NCBI GenBank assembly: GCA_963843465.1
Contig: CAWJKP010000001.1
Location: 2,418,001 to 2,482,000, forward strand
Length of the DNA stretch: 64,000 nt
Reading direction: 5' to 3'
Source: CAWJKP01 sp963843465
Lineage (GTDB): Bacteria; Planctomycetota; Planctomycetia; Pirellulales; Thermoguttaceae
Shown here: positions 56,802 through 64,000 of the stretch, piece by piece
Position numbering within the stretch: position 1 is the stretch's first letter
Layout: every line of letters begins with the position of its first letter
Notes under the pieces: model-generated
What the model was told of the DNA's origin: nothing
Seen by the model: the letters and a program-made list of their open reading frames with translations, nothing else
Databases searched by the model: none
Position numbers and translations under genes: made by a program

Positions 56802-57479
56802 ATGCCGACGATTGTTGAAAGGGCCCTTGCTCTGGTTCGCCGTGTGGCTGAAACCAGAGAGGCCGAAACCGCGAGCGACCACGAGTTGTACTTGCTGTTG
56901 CTGCAGCGCGCCGCCGATCCCGAGCCCGGCGACGAAGAAACCTTGCTCGAATTGTTGGGCCGGCTGGAAATCAGCCCCGAGCAATTGCAGGCCGACGCGG
57001 AAATCGTTGGGCAGGCCGTGAAACTGACAGCGGCGGCGGAATGGTCGGACTCGCAAGAGCAAGAGCGGGCCGACGCCGGGGAAGCCCTTGCGGAGTTTCG
57101 CCGGGAAACCGAAAGGCTGGCCGCGGAACGTGCGACGGAAGATCGGAAGTTGGAATCCGCGGCCGTGTCGCAACGGTTTGCCCGGCAAGCTGTTGACCAG
57201 GCACGCGAACGGCTCGAAAACTTACGCCGGCAGCATCCGGCGTTGTTCTGCCAAGAGGCGATCCGGCGGGAACCGTCCCCGCGGCCCCGATCGACCGGCG
57301 CAGCCGGACAAGGTGAGCGAAGCCGAGCAACGCGGCCAGCCGGCACGCCGTGGCAACTTGAACGGGTACGCCATCCGGCCCGGCGGCCCGCCGCGAGAAT
57401 AGGGCGGTTGTCGTCTGCCCTACCCGGGCGGCCGGTTTTTCCACTTTCCGGCCGTCCGGGCGTTTTTCGTTTTTCGTGA
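56802..57479 (+). CDS. Coiled-coil protein of the element, unknown
   Basis: 225 residues. VERALALVRRVAETREAETA and a long Glu/Arg-rich coiled coil (residues ~85-150, EALAEFRRETERLAAERATE). The last ~70 residues are Arg/Pro-rich and probably disordered. No family recognised. Confidence 0.5.
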   Translation: MPTIVERALALVRRVAETREAETASDHELYLLLLQRAADPEPGDEETLLELLGRLEISPEQLQADAEIVGQAVKLTAAAEWSDSQEQERADAGEALAEFRRETERLAAERATEDRKLESAAVSQRFARQAVDQARERLENLRRQHPALFCQEAIRREPSPRPRSTGAAGQGERSRATRPAGTPWQLERVRHPARRPAARIGRLSSALPGRPVFPLSGRPGVFRFS

Positions 57480-57491
57480 GAGAGAAAACCG

Positions 57492-57686
57492 ATGCCCTTT
57501 ACCTACCAGACCGATCCCAAGCAGCTTGCGGCGGCCCGGCGACTCGTTGACGCGGCCGACGCCCTGAAAACCGCCATCGACCGCTACAACGCCGTTCGTG
57601 TTGAATGTGGACTTCCGCCGATGGGGCAGGTTCCCGCCGGGCGCCCGGCAAAGCGGCTGTTGCGTCGGCTTGTCCCGCGGCCGTGA
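57492..57686 (+). CDS. Small protein of the element, unknown
   Basis: 64 residues following 12 bp after the previous gene (gagagaga ahead of ATG): MPFTYQTDPKQLAAARRLVD, helical, then a basic tail. Confidence 0.45.
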   Translation: MPFTYQTDPKQLAAARRLVDAADALKTAIDRYNAVRVECGLPPMGQVPAGRPAKRLLRRLVPRP

Positions 57687-58003
57687 TTCCAGGGGACCGG
57701 CGGCCGGGTTCCGATGGAACATCCGGTGTCCAGGGACGGCTTTGCCGGGGATCCGCGAGGATTCCGGGCGGATTGTTGCCGCGGGTGTTGCTTTTCGGGG
57801 CTCGATTGCCGATAATGCAGACGTTGAAAGTCAGGCGGCCGACTCGGGGCCGTCGATAGGATTAGGTTCTCTCCCATGCTGTTTCTTTCCAGCATATCGC
57901 AACCCCTTGACGGCCCGCCCCGAGTGGCAACACCGGGCACGCGGTCTAATCCCCGCGTCAACAGGACCGTCAAGGGCTTGCCATTTCTCGGGAGGGTGTT
58001 TCT
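57687..58003. other. Leader region of the integrase gene
   Basis: 317 bp without a gene. It contains a small hairpin (atgctg..cagcat, about 57877-57896) and a good ribosome site ggaggg 9 bp before the integrase ATG. Confidence 0.5.
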
Positions 58004-59215
58004 ATGTCGGATGAGATTCACGTCAAAGTAAACTCCTACGGCCCTGGCAGGCCGCTTTCCCTGGTCTACTTCGACCCGGTGAGTGGCCGGAAGAAAGCCA
58101 AGTCCAGCGGCACGACCGATTGGCGTGAAGCCGAGCGGCTGGCCGGGGAACTGGAGAAGGAATTGCGGGCCGGCCGGTACGCCCCGCCGTCGAAAGTCAC
58201 CTGGCAGCAATTCGTAGAGCGCTACACCGCGGAGAAGTTGCCGACACTCCGCGCCACGTCCCGAGGCAGCTACCTCGAATCGCTCCGCAAGCTGGATCGG
58301 CTCTTCCATCCCGACAAGCTTTGCAAGGTCAACGCGGCCCTCTTGAGTCGTTTTCAGGCGGAGTTGCGGAAGAGCGGAATCAAGGAAACGACCATTGCTC
58401 ACCACCTGCGTGGTGTCAAGGCATCGCTGCGGTGGGCCGAAAGGCAGGGGATGCTTGCCAAGGCCCCGGCAATCGAAATGCCCAAGGGCGCCAAGGGGCA
58501 ATCCTTGGCACGGTCCCGAGCGGTGACAACGGAGGAATACGAACGGATGCTCATGGCGGCCGTCAAGGTTTGCCCCCACGATGCACCCGACTGGCAGCGG
58601 TTGCTTGGCGGCGCGTGGCTTGGCGGGTTGCGGCGGAACGAGTTGGCGGCCCTCAGTTGGGAGCCGGACGCCGCATTCTCCGTTGACCTGACGGGCAAGC
58701 GGCCCTGTTTCCGCATTCTGGCGGAAGGGCAGAAGTCCGGGCGGGATGAGATTCTGCCCCTGGTCCCCGACTTTGCCGAGTTGCTGCTTGCCATCCCCGA
58801 GGGGGGGCGGGTGGGGCTTGTGTTCAAGCTGTTTCACAAGCGGAGTCACCTGCCCCTTAACGGCCGGCAGATCGGGCGGATTGTCGGCGACATTGGCCGC
58901 AAGGCGGGGGTGGTCACCAACAAGGCGGACGGCAAGTATGCCGGCTTGCACGACCTTCGGAGGGGGTTCTGTACCCGGTGGTCCCGAAAGGTCATGCCCG
59001 CCGTGTTACAGCGGTTGGCCCGTCACCGGAACATCAGTACCACCATGTCCTACTACGTTTCAATGGACGCGGCGGACCTGGCAGAAGAGTTGTGGGCCAC
59101 CCACAAACAGCCGGCCGGCAACACGGCGAACGGCAACAACCCGGTGGCTGGCAACACTTCTGGCAACAATGGGCAGGAAACGACTCAGGGGGTTGGCACC
59201 CGTGAGAGCACCTAA
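58004..59215 (+). CDS. Tyrosine integrase of the tRNA-Leu element
   Basis: 403 residues. N-terminal arm-binding domain (VYFDPVSGRKKAKSSGTTDW), SAM-like core-binding domain (~65-155, FVERYTAEKLPTLRATSRGS) and catalytic domain with Arg in GGLRRNELAALSW, HDLRRGF (His-x-x-Arg) and LARHRNISTTMSYYVSMDAA (His and nucleophile Tyr). All catalytic residues are present, so it could be active. It ends 15 bp from attR, as is usual for tRNA-integrating elements. The C-terminal Asn/Gly-rich tail is coded by ggcaaca repeats. Confidence 0.92.
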   Translation: MSDEIHVKVNSYGPGRPLSLVYFDPVSGRKKAKSSGTTDWREAERLAGELEKELRAGRYAPPSKVTWQQFVERYTAEKLPTLRATSRGSYLESLRKLDRLFHPDKLCKVNAALLSRFQAELRKSGIKETTIAHHLRGVKASLRWAERQGMLAKAPAIEMPKGAKGQSLARSRAVTTEEYERMLMAAVKVCPHDAPDWQRLLGGAWLGGLRRNELAALSWEPDAAFSVDLTGKRPCFRILAEGQKSGRDEILPLVPDFAELLLAIPEGGRVGLVFKLFHKRSHLPLNGRQIGRIVGDIGRKAGVVTNKADGKYAGLHDLRRGFCTRWSRKVMPAVLQRLARHRNISTTMSYYVSMDAADLAEELWATHKQPAGNTANGNNPVAGNTSGNNGQETTQGVGTREST

Positions 59216-59230
59216 CCCGTTTTGTCTCTT

Positions 59231-59317
<87 letters not shown>

Positions 59318-59466
59318 TCGGAGGGGTGAGCTGTTAAGCCGCCAGCGGGTCCTGGTGCGGAAGCCACGGCTTTGGAAGAGAGATTTTACTGCGCGCTGCG
59401 ACCTCTGAACACCTGGGCGGCCGAAACCGGAGGAGGCTTTGCACCCCAGGCAGAGGAGTTGGACCG

Positions 59467-59679
59467 TTAGCTGGGATCGGCGGAGGCGGTTGGGTCGGTC
59501 GGCTTTGCCTCGGTCTTTCCGCTGCGGATGGCGTCGTAGACTTCCTGGCGGTGAACGCTCACCTGCGGCGGCGCTTCGATACCCAGCCGCACGTTGCCGC
59601 CCCGCACCGAGACCACCGTGATCACGATACCATCGCCGATGACGATCTGCTCGTCGCGTCTTCTGGAGAGAATAAGCAT
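59467..59679 (-). CDS. csrA: Carbon storage regulator CsrA
   Basis: 70 residues from ATG 59679 (an upstream start at 59709 lacks homology). MLILSRRRDEQIVIGDGIVI, TVVSVRGGNVRLGIEAPPQV and SVHRQEVYDAI cover the whole CsrA fold with the RNA-binding Arg of HRQEVYDAI. A homodimer that binds GGA motifs in mRNA leaders. It is transcribed toward tRNA-Leu. Confidence 0.95.
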   Translation of the reverse strand: MLILSRRRDEQIVIGDGIVITVVSVRGGNVRLGIEAPPQVSVHRQEVYDAIRSGKTEAKPTDPTASADPS

Positions 59680-59723
59680 CGTTGCCGAGCCCGACCCGGG
59701 CGTTACCATAGGGGTATACTTCT

Positions 59724-59753
59724 ATTCTACGAAGGGTGGTGTTACTTAGTAAA
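59724..59753 (-). promoter_or_regulatory. Possible sigma70-type promoter for csrA
   Basis: On the minus strand tttact, an 18-bp spacer, then tagaat, about 45 bp before the csrA start. Confidence 0.4.
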
Positions 59754-60128
59754 AGAAATCTTGACCGGCAAACACGCTATTCCGGGGGGTATGCAGCGCC
59801 GAGTCGATGAGAGTCAATGTCCATAAAGCATCTGCTGTCTTCGGCTTACGATGTCAGATCTTTCCGCTTGCCCGTGATGACCGCAAGAACGGTAAAATAG
59901 ATAAATTATCCTCAATGTGTCGATAAAATCGGACTTGTGGCCCGGCGGTCAACCGAGAGGGCTCCGGCCATGTCCCTCATGACACGGCGACAGGCTTTAG
60001 GATCACTTTGGAAAGCGATCTTGGAATAAATGGTGTCGTTCGGGGATCAGATGGGAGTGACGAGCCCAGGCAGGACGTTCCTGTCGAACTGGGAAGACCC
60101 AATGCTTTTGTCGAGAGGTGGTTGGATT
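59754..60128. other. Intergenic region, AT-rich centre
   Basis: No gene. An AT-rich stretch near 59893-59925 (aaaatagataaattatcc) could hold the promoter of the lipoprotein gene. Confidence 0.4.
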
Positions 60129-60452
60129 ATGAAGAAGTTCGGAATCCTCGCGGCTTTCCTTGCCTTCGGGCTGCTCTATGGTTGCAGCAGCGAGGCGACG
60201 AAGCCGGACGCTGCCAAGCCGGACGCTGCCAAGCCGGACGCTGCCAAGCCGGACGCTGCCAAGCCGGACGCTGCCAAGCCGGACGCTGCCAAGCCGGACG
60301 CTGCCAAGCCGGACGCTGCCAAGCCGGACGCTGCCGCTGCTCCCGCCGCTCCCGCGGAAGCTGCCAAGCCGGACGCTGCCGCCGCTCCCGCCGCCCCTGC
60401 TACTCCTCCGGCTGAAACTCCGAAGCCGGCTGAAACTCCGGCCGCCAAATAG
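60129..60452 (+). CDS. Lipoprotein with KPDAA tandem repeats
   Basis: 107 residues. Signal peptide KKFGILAAFLAFGLLYGC with lipobox LLYGC, then ten KPDAA units (nine coded by perfect 15-bp repeats) and an Ala/Pro-rich tail. A short lipid-anchored, extended and probably disordered spacer in the envelope, resembling the Ala/Lys/Pro tails that tether outer layers. No enzymatic domain. It is followed by a terminator at 60541. Confidence 0.75.
   Translation: MKKFGILAAFLAFGLLYGCSSEATKPDAAKPDAAKPDAAKPDAAKPDAAKPDAAKPDAAKPDAAKPDAAAAPAAPAEAAKPDAAAAPAAPATPPAETPKPAETPAAK
60201..60335 (+). repeat. Nine perfect 15-bp tandem repeats
   Basis: aagccggacgctgcc repeated nine times without a mismatch; a tenth copy recurs downstream near 60364. 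Perfect units in frame imply recent slippage and likely length polymorphism. Confidence 0.95.
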
Positions 60453-60756
60453 CGCAAGGCTCTTGGGCTTGACAACGCCCTTGAGAGACGACGTCAAATT
60501 CATGGGCTGAACCATCGAACATGAGGCGAGGAAGGCTGCGAAAGGGCCGGCAGGCAACTGCCGTCCCTTTTTTATTTCTTGCTGCGTGCTTCCCACCCAG
60601 CAAATCTATACGTTCCTCAGGCCGCAGATATCGCGTCGATCGATCCGCCGATTTCCCGCACATTCCAAAATGTCGCGAGACACTCTTAGTTTCTGCTGCG
60701 GAAAGGTAAGGTGGGTGTCTTGGTTCCGCGTGAAATGGAAATCGAGCGACTTCGTG
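60453..60756. other. Intergenic region with a terminator
   Basis: No gene recognised apart from the terminator at 60541-60575. Confidence 0.5.
60541..60575 (+). terminator. Rho-independent terminator of the KPDAA lipoprotein gene
   Basis: aaagggccggca / tgccgtcccttt stem with one mismatch, followed by a T-rich run. Confidence 0.75.
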
Positions 60757-60969
60757 CTAGCGGGTTGAAGAAACGGGTATTGGAGCAGACTCTGACTGTC
60801 TGACTCGGTTCTGGCGAGGGGGCAGGGCCAGTTGATTCAGGTCGAGGTGAAGAGTGACGGCCACGTCGTTGTCCTCGGCCAACGGCAGCTTCCGCACGGC
60901 GGCCCAAAGGTCCAAGACGTTGCCGGCAGCGTGGCACTGGGGGTGAAAGCAGTGGAAGAGGTTCTTGCG
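60757..60969 (-). pseudogene. CHC2 zinc-finger primase fragment
   Basis: Reads RKNLFHCFHPQCHAAGNVLD, LWAAVRKLPLAEDNDVAVTL, then a tail to TAG at 60757. The CFHPQCHAAGNVLDLW segment is the zinc-ribbon motif of DNA-primase-like replication proteins of planctomycete mobile elements. Only the C-terminal part remains, out of frame with the integrase fragment beside it. Confidence 0.55.
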
Positions 60970-61273
60970 GTGTGGTTATAAGCATCAGCCCATCGCCCGT
61001 CTTCCTCACCCGCGGTGTCCGCCCCGCGTGTAAGTCGTCTGCTTGGGTCTTGTCGAGGGCCAGCGATTCCTTCCAGGCCCCGCCCTCCGCCAGCAGGACC
61101 TCCATCTTACCGTGGACGATGTGGCCCCAGCGCGCGGAGTAGTGGATCTCGCCCAGGATCTTCTTCTGCCAGGCCCTGCTGGGGTGTGGCGTCAAGGGGA
61201 AGTCCAGGTACGGCTTAGACGGACGGCCGGTGGCCGCTTTACGGCCCTTCCGGCTTAGAGTAGACTTGGGCAT
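60970..61273 (-). pseudogene. Tyrosine integrase N-terminal fragment
   Basis: From ATG 61273: GRPSKPYLDFPLTPHPSRAW, QKKILGEIHYSARWG, then DDLHAGRTPRVRKTGDG. This matches the arm-binding N-terminus of planctomycete integrases (KPYPDFPL.. and DDLHAGRTPRV). The catalytic domain is absent and the frame runs into the CHC2 fragment. A remnant of an older mobile element. Confidence 0.6.
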
Positions 61274-61435
61274 ACATCACCTCCGATATGCAGGGTTAAG
61301 GTGGCGTCGCTCCTGTCCGGCCTCGAACCGGACGGGGGTGGCGACTATTACCGTATCGGTGGCACAAATGGTCGTAGATAGGGAGTAAAGCCGGCCCGAA
61401 ATCATATACGTAAACTTTTATACTAAAATGCTTTA

Positions 61436-61524
61436 GGAGAGGTGGCTGAGTGGTCTAAAGCGCGGGTTTGCTAAATCCGTGAGGTCTTCAAGGGCCTCCG
61501 CAGGTTCGAATCCTGTCCTCTCCG
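61436..61524 (+). tRNA. tRNA-Ser(GCU)
   Basis: 89 nt. Acceptor ggagagg/cctctcc, anticodon stem cgggt/atccg with loop ttgctaa (anticodon GCU), long class II variable arm, T arm caggttcgaatcctg. It sits next to an inward-facing integrase, so it is probably the target of a second element. Confidence 0.95.
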
Positions 61525-61534
61525 CTTGGCTTGG

Positions 61535-61583
61535 AAACGCTCTTCGTAAGTAACCTCTGTAAAAGGACTTACGAAGAGCGTTT
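61535..61583 (+). terminator. Strong terminator after tRNA-Ser
   Basis: Perfect 17-bp stem aaacgctcttcgtaagt (61535-61551) with its complement (61567-61583), 15-nt loop and tttt following. Confidence 0.8.
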
Positions 61584-61706
61584 TGCGTTTGTCCCAGTCA
61601 CTGGGACAAACACTGGGACAAACCCGACCAGCCGTGCGGCCGAGCGCCATGGTTTCCACGGCGCCGGCGGCCTGGCTGGTGGTCGAGTTGGCCCTGTTCG
61701 TCTCCA

Positions 61707-62993
61707 TCACGGACTCCCACCCGTTGCCCGGCCCGTTGCAGACGCCGGGGTTAAAGTACTTGAGCAGGCACTACTTCTCCTGACCGGGCGCTCCTGCTCG
61801 TTGGCGTCCAGGTCCACGAAATTGATCCGTCCCATCCGCCAGAGGGCATCCTTGCGGCCTAAGTGGCGGTAGTGCTCGACCATCTTCGAGTCGGCGTGGC
61901 CAACCCACTCCCGGATCTCGCCCTCCGACGCGCCGCCGAGGAATGCCTGACTCACGAAAAAGTGTCGAAACGAATGCAGTCGGCCATGCTCGACGCCCGT
62001 CTCGCCCTGGGGGATGGGGAACTGGTTTTTGAGCGGCGTGATTACGTCCTGGATGAATGCCGCTAGCACGTTGCGGGGCCGGAGTTGCCCGGCACGCTCG
62101 GCATGGAAAACTCGGCCATCGGCGGCCCGTAGCAATTTCACCAGCAACTCCTGGAGACGCGGGTGGATCGGGATCTTCCGCAACCGCTTGCCCTTGGTCG
62201 TTCGGGCGGTCCCGGCCAGCCGCTTGCGGCGACTGGCCCGCTCGTCGGCCACGGTGATCACGTTGTGCTCCAGGTCCACATCGGACCAGCGAAGGCCGGC
62301 AAGTTCGCCGATGCGGACCCCGAGATGGGCCAGGGCGATGATCACGTTGGCCAGCCAGCCGAGTTTCAGTATGGCTTGGCAGTGCTTGATCATCGCGGAG
62401 ACTTGTTCGCGGGTGTAGCAGTAGGTGTCCGTGCCTTCGGGCTTAGAAAGCGGGTACTCGATCTTGGCATCCGCAGATAGTTTCTTGTTGGCGATCAGCC
62501 AGGAAACGACCGACTTCAACAGCGTCAGCTCCAAGTACACGGTGCGGTAGGCGAACTTCTTCGTTAACCAGGTGCCGTATTTTTCCAGCGTGGATTTGTC
62601 GAACTCGCTCCACGCAGCAATTCCGTGCCTGGCACAGAACTCGGTGTGTTTGTCGCGGACTGCGCGATAGCGTTTGCTGGTGGCCGCGGATACACCGCCC
62701 AGGACCGGGCTGCGGTCGCAGTAGTCCATGAATACCTGCCAGCCGTCGGCGATGCTGGTGGTCGCGGCCGGCTTGGCCACCTCGGGTTTGGCCAACCCCA
62801 GCTCAATGGCCTTGTGCAGATCGAGCGTCTTCAGGCGTTCGACCGCCTCGTCACGGTCGCGGGTGCCCAGCGAGTGTTTGCCGAGCCTGTACTTCCCGCC
62901 GCGGGCGTCGGCGTAAAAAACGCCGTCACGCTGGAAAAGATTCCAGGTGAAGTGCTCGCAGGCGATCGGGGGATGAGTGGGTTTTCGGGGCAT
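61707..62993 (-). CDS. Tyrosine integrase beside tRNA-Ser
   Basis: 428 residues from MPRKPTHPPIACEHF (62993; earlier ATGs are possible). N-terminal arm domain (DGVFYADARGGKYRLGKHSL), core-binding domain (~80-190, WQVFMDYCDRSPVLGGVSAA) and catalytic domain with HLGVRIGELAGLRW (Arg), HSFRHFFVSQAFLGG (His-x-x-Arg) and VGHADSKMVEHYRHLG (His, Tyr nucleophile). Probably drives an element in tRNA-Ser that extends beyond the right edge. Preceded by an excisionase-like gene. Confidence 0.9.
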   Translation of the reverse strand: MPRKPTHPPIACEHFTWNLFQRDGVFYADARGGKYRLGKHSLGTRDRDEAVERLKTLDLHKAIELGLAKPEVAKPAATTSIADGWQVFMDYCDRSPVLGGVSAATSKRYRAVRDKHTEFCARHGIAAWSEFDKSTLEKYGTWLTKKFAYRTVYLELTLLKSVVSWLIANKKLSADAKIEYPLSKPEGTDTYCYTREQVSAMIKHCQAILKLGWLANVIIALAHLGVRIGELAGLRWSDVDLEHNVITVADERASRRKRLAGTARTTKGKRLRKIPIHPRLQELLVKLLRAADGRVFHAERAGQLRPRNVLAAFIQDVITPLKNQFPIPQGETGVEHGRLHSFRHFFVSQAFLGGASEGEIREWVGHADSKMVEHYRHLGRKDALWRMGRINFVDLDANEQERPVRRSSACSSTLTPASATGRATGGSP

Positions 62994-63013
62994 ACGGGGT
63001 TCCATAATGTTGT

Positions 63014-63292
63014 TCAGGGAGTTGGCCGCATCCATCCCGGGGCGGGCCCGGAGAGGTGCGGCGGGGATAAGGCATGCGATTCGGCAGGAGTGGTCTGGCT
63101 GCCTGCGGCGGCAGCCCGCTCGATCGCATCCGCGGGGAAAAGCAGCCTGCCGCGTTTGCCGGCTGGCTGGTAGAAGGGAATCTTGCCCTGGTCTTTCAAC
63201 CGGTGGATCGTGGCCAGCGAGAGCCGGCTCTTCGCGCTAAGCTCTGTGATAGTAAGGAGTTGGGCGTTCGCGCCATTGCCTGCCGGGTCCAT
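63014..63292 (-). CDS. Excisionase-like MerR-type helix-turn-helix protein
   Basis: 92 residues from MDPAGNGANAQLLTITELSA (63292). LLTITELSAKSRLSLATIHR, LKDQGKIPFYQPAGKRGRLL and FPADAIERA form the classical helix, turn, wing of the HTH_17/excisionase family. It lies just upstream of the integrase gene, same strand, as in integrase/Xis pairs. Confidence 0.8.
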   Translation of the reverse strand: MDPAGNGANAQLLTITELSAKSRLSLATIHRLKDQGKIPFYQPAGKRGRLLFPADAIERAAAAGSQTTPAESHALSPPHLSGPAPGWMRPTP

Positions 63293-63594
63293 GTCCGCGC
63301 CCTTCACAAAGCAGTCCGATCCATCAGTCAGCCCCAACAAGGCCAACCCCAGTTACTGCTTTTTGCAGAATAACGCGGACGTTAAGTCAGGGACCTGCCG
63401 CCCGGGCACAAGACACGGCAGAGCCAACGATGGGGCCCAACAGAAATGGCTGGCGACGAGGCCAGCGGCCGTCCGCCGAGGCGAGATTCAAGGGGATGCT
63501 GAAACAGAGGAAGCTGTATAATGAACAGCCAGCAGGCGAACCACGATGGACATGGTGGTGGCTTGCGAAACATGGCCGACGGAGGCGAGCCTCC

Positions 63595-64000
63595 ATGACG
63601 GATTCAGCGAAGCCAAACACTGAAGAGAGTCGAGCCGATATCATCCGTCGGCCGCCGAATCAGCTTCACGATCTTCCGGTGCGGTTTCGCTGGGAGGTGA
63701 GTCGCCGGCATCCGTATTACCTCGTTTTCTGGTCCAATGCCCGGCTCTATCGGCATAGCGAGCCTGACACCCCGGCGGCACAACTGCAGTTGCGTCAAGC
63801 CGCGATGCTGATGCTTGGCGCGATCGGCGTCACTGGTGAACCCGTCGATCCCGCCCAGAGCTTTGAGGAACTCGACGGAGGCGACCTCGACCCAGCTTTC
63901 TTGTCCGGTACGGTTCAACCGATGACATTGAGGTCCATCGCCGCGATGCTCATCGGGGCCCTGCCGCAGGCAGATCGCTGTGCCCTTGCAGGCATCCTCT
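63595..64000 (+). CDS. Hypothetical protein, 3' end outside window
   Basis: At least 135 residues from ATG 63595 (ggagg 9 bp upstream; an in-frame ATG at 63496 is possible). DLPVRFRWEVSRRHPYYLVF, WSNARLYRHSEPDTPAAQLQ then LRQAAMLMLGAIGVTGEPVD. No family recognised. It diverges from the excisionase gene and may be cargo of the second element. Confidence 0.55.
   Translation, partial: MTDSAKPNTEESRADIIRRPPNQLHDLPVRFRWEVSRRHPYYLVFWSNARLYRHSEPDTPAAQLQLRQAAMLMLGAIGVTGEPVDPAQSFEELDGGDLDPAFLSGTVQPMTLRSIAAMLIGALPQADRCALAGIL

Noticed and set aside
60176..60475. Open frame on the minus strand with GLAAS repeats
   Set aside because: It is the antisense image of the KPDAA repeat; the plus strand has a signal peptide and lipobox.

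Overview
The window is GC-rich bacterial DNA, almost certainly from a planctomycete. The clues are surface proteins carrying the LEDRRMMSA and LELLERRILLA N-terminal signatures, an RRRFQFSLRSLMLLV membrane-anchored leucine-rich-repeat protein, several ECF sigma factors beside Ser/Thr kinases, an alternative complex III, and dispersed short palindromic repeats between genes.

Layout. 0-8 kb: ordinary metabolism (sugar-phosphate isomerase-like, class III aminotransferase, Gfo/Idh/MocA oxidoreductase, thioesterase), then two broken genes, one a sucA-sucB deletion scar. 8.7-19.6 kb: a respiratory cluster encoding alternative complex III (actA, a truncated actB, actC-F), a Sco-type copper chaperone and a caa3-type cytochrome c oxidase (coxB, A, C, D). 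actA/actB carry a deletion, and sco and coxB carry frameshifts. 19.6-28.3 kb (minus strand): secreted glycan-degrading enzymes (an intact GH27 alpha-galactosidase and two frameshifted genes), a truncated DJ-1/PfpI gene and a secreted FGE-fold protein. 28.3-29.7 kb is a graveyard of gene fragments.

29.7-51.3 kb is an accessory region. Three ECF sigma genes (one reduced to a stub) each start inside a copy of the same upstream element of about 196 bp. The elements face a calpain-type secreted protease gene and a tyrosine-rich secreted protein gene; the third faces the site of an integrated element. Between them lies a complete diversity-generating retroelement (DGR), minus strand: a very large receptor gene (Ser/Thr kinase, STAND-like NTPase, transmembrane helix, repeat region, FGE/C-type-lectin domain) ending in a variable repeat, then avd, a reverse transcriptase and the template repeat. 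All 12 template/variable differences over 120 bp fall on template adenines, the hallmark of DGR mutagenesis. The receptor is split from its variable domain by a frameshift. Next comes a fourth ECF sigma gene diverging from an FG-GAP surface protein, a membrane Ser/Thr kinase and a TPR-CHAT protease.

51.6-59.3 kb is a 7.7-kb integrative element inserted in tRNA-Leu(UAG). It has 58-bp att repeats, a tyrosine integrase, a primase-type replication protein and a striking symmetric array of 11-bp repeats that looks like its replication origin. Then follow csrA, a KPDAA-repeat lipoprotein, integrase and primase remnants, tRNA-Ser(GCU) and the start of a second integrase/excisionase module running off the right edge.

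Many genes have single lesions at homopolymers or short tandem duplications. These are either real decay or consensus errors; reads would decide. All calls come from reading the sequence and translations; no database search was run.
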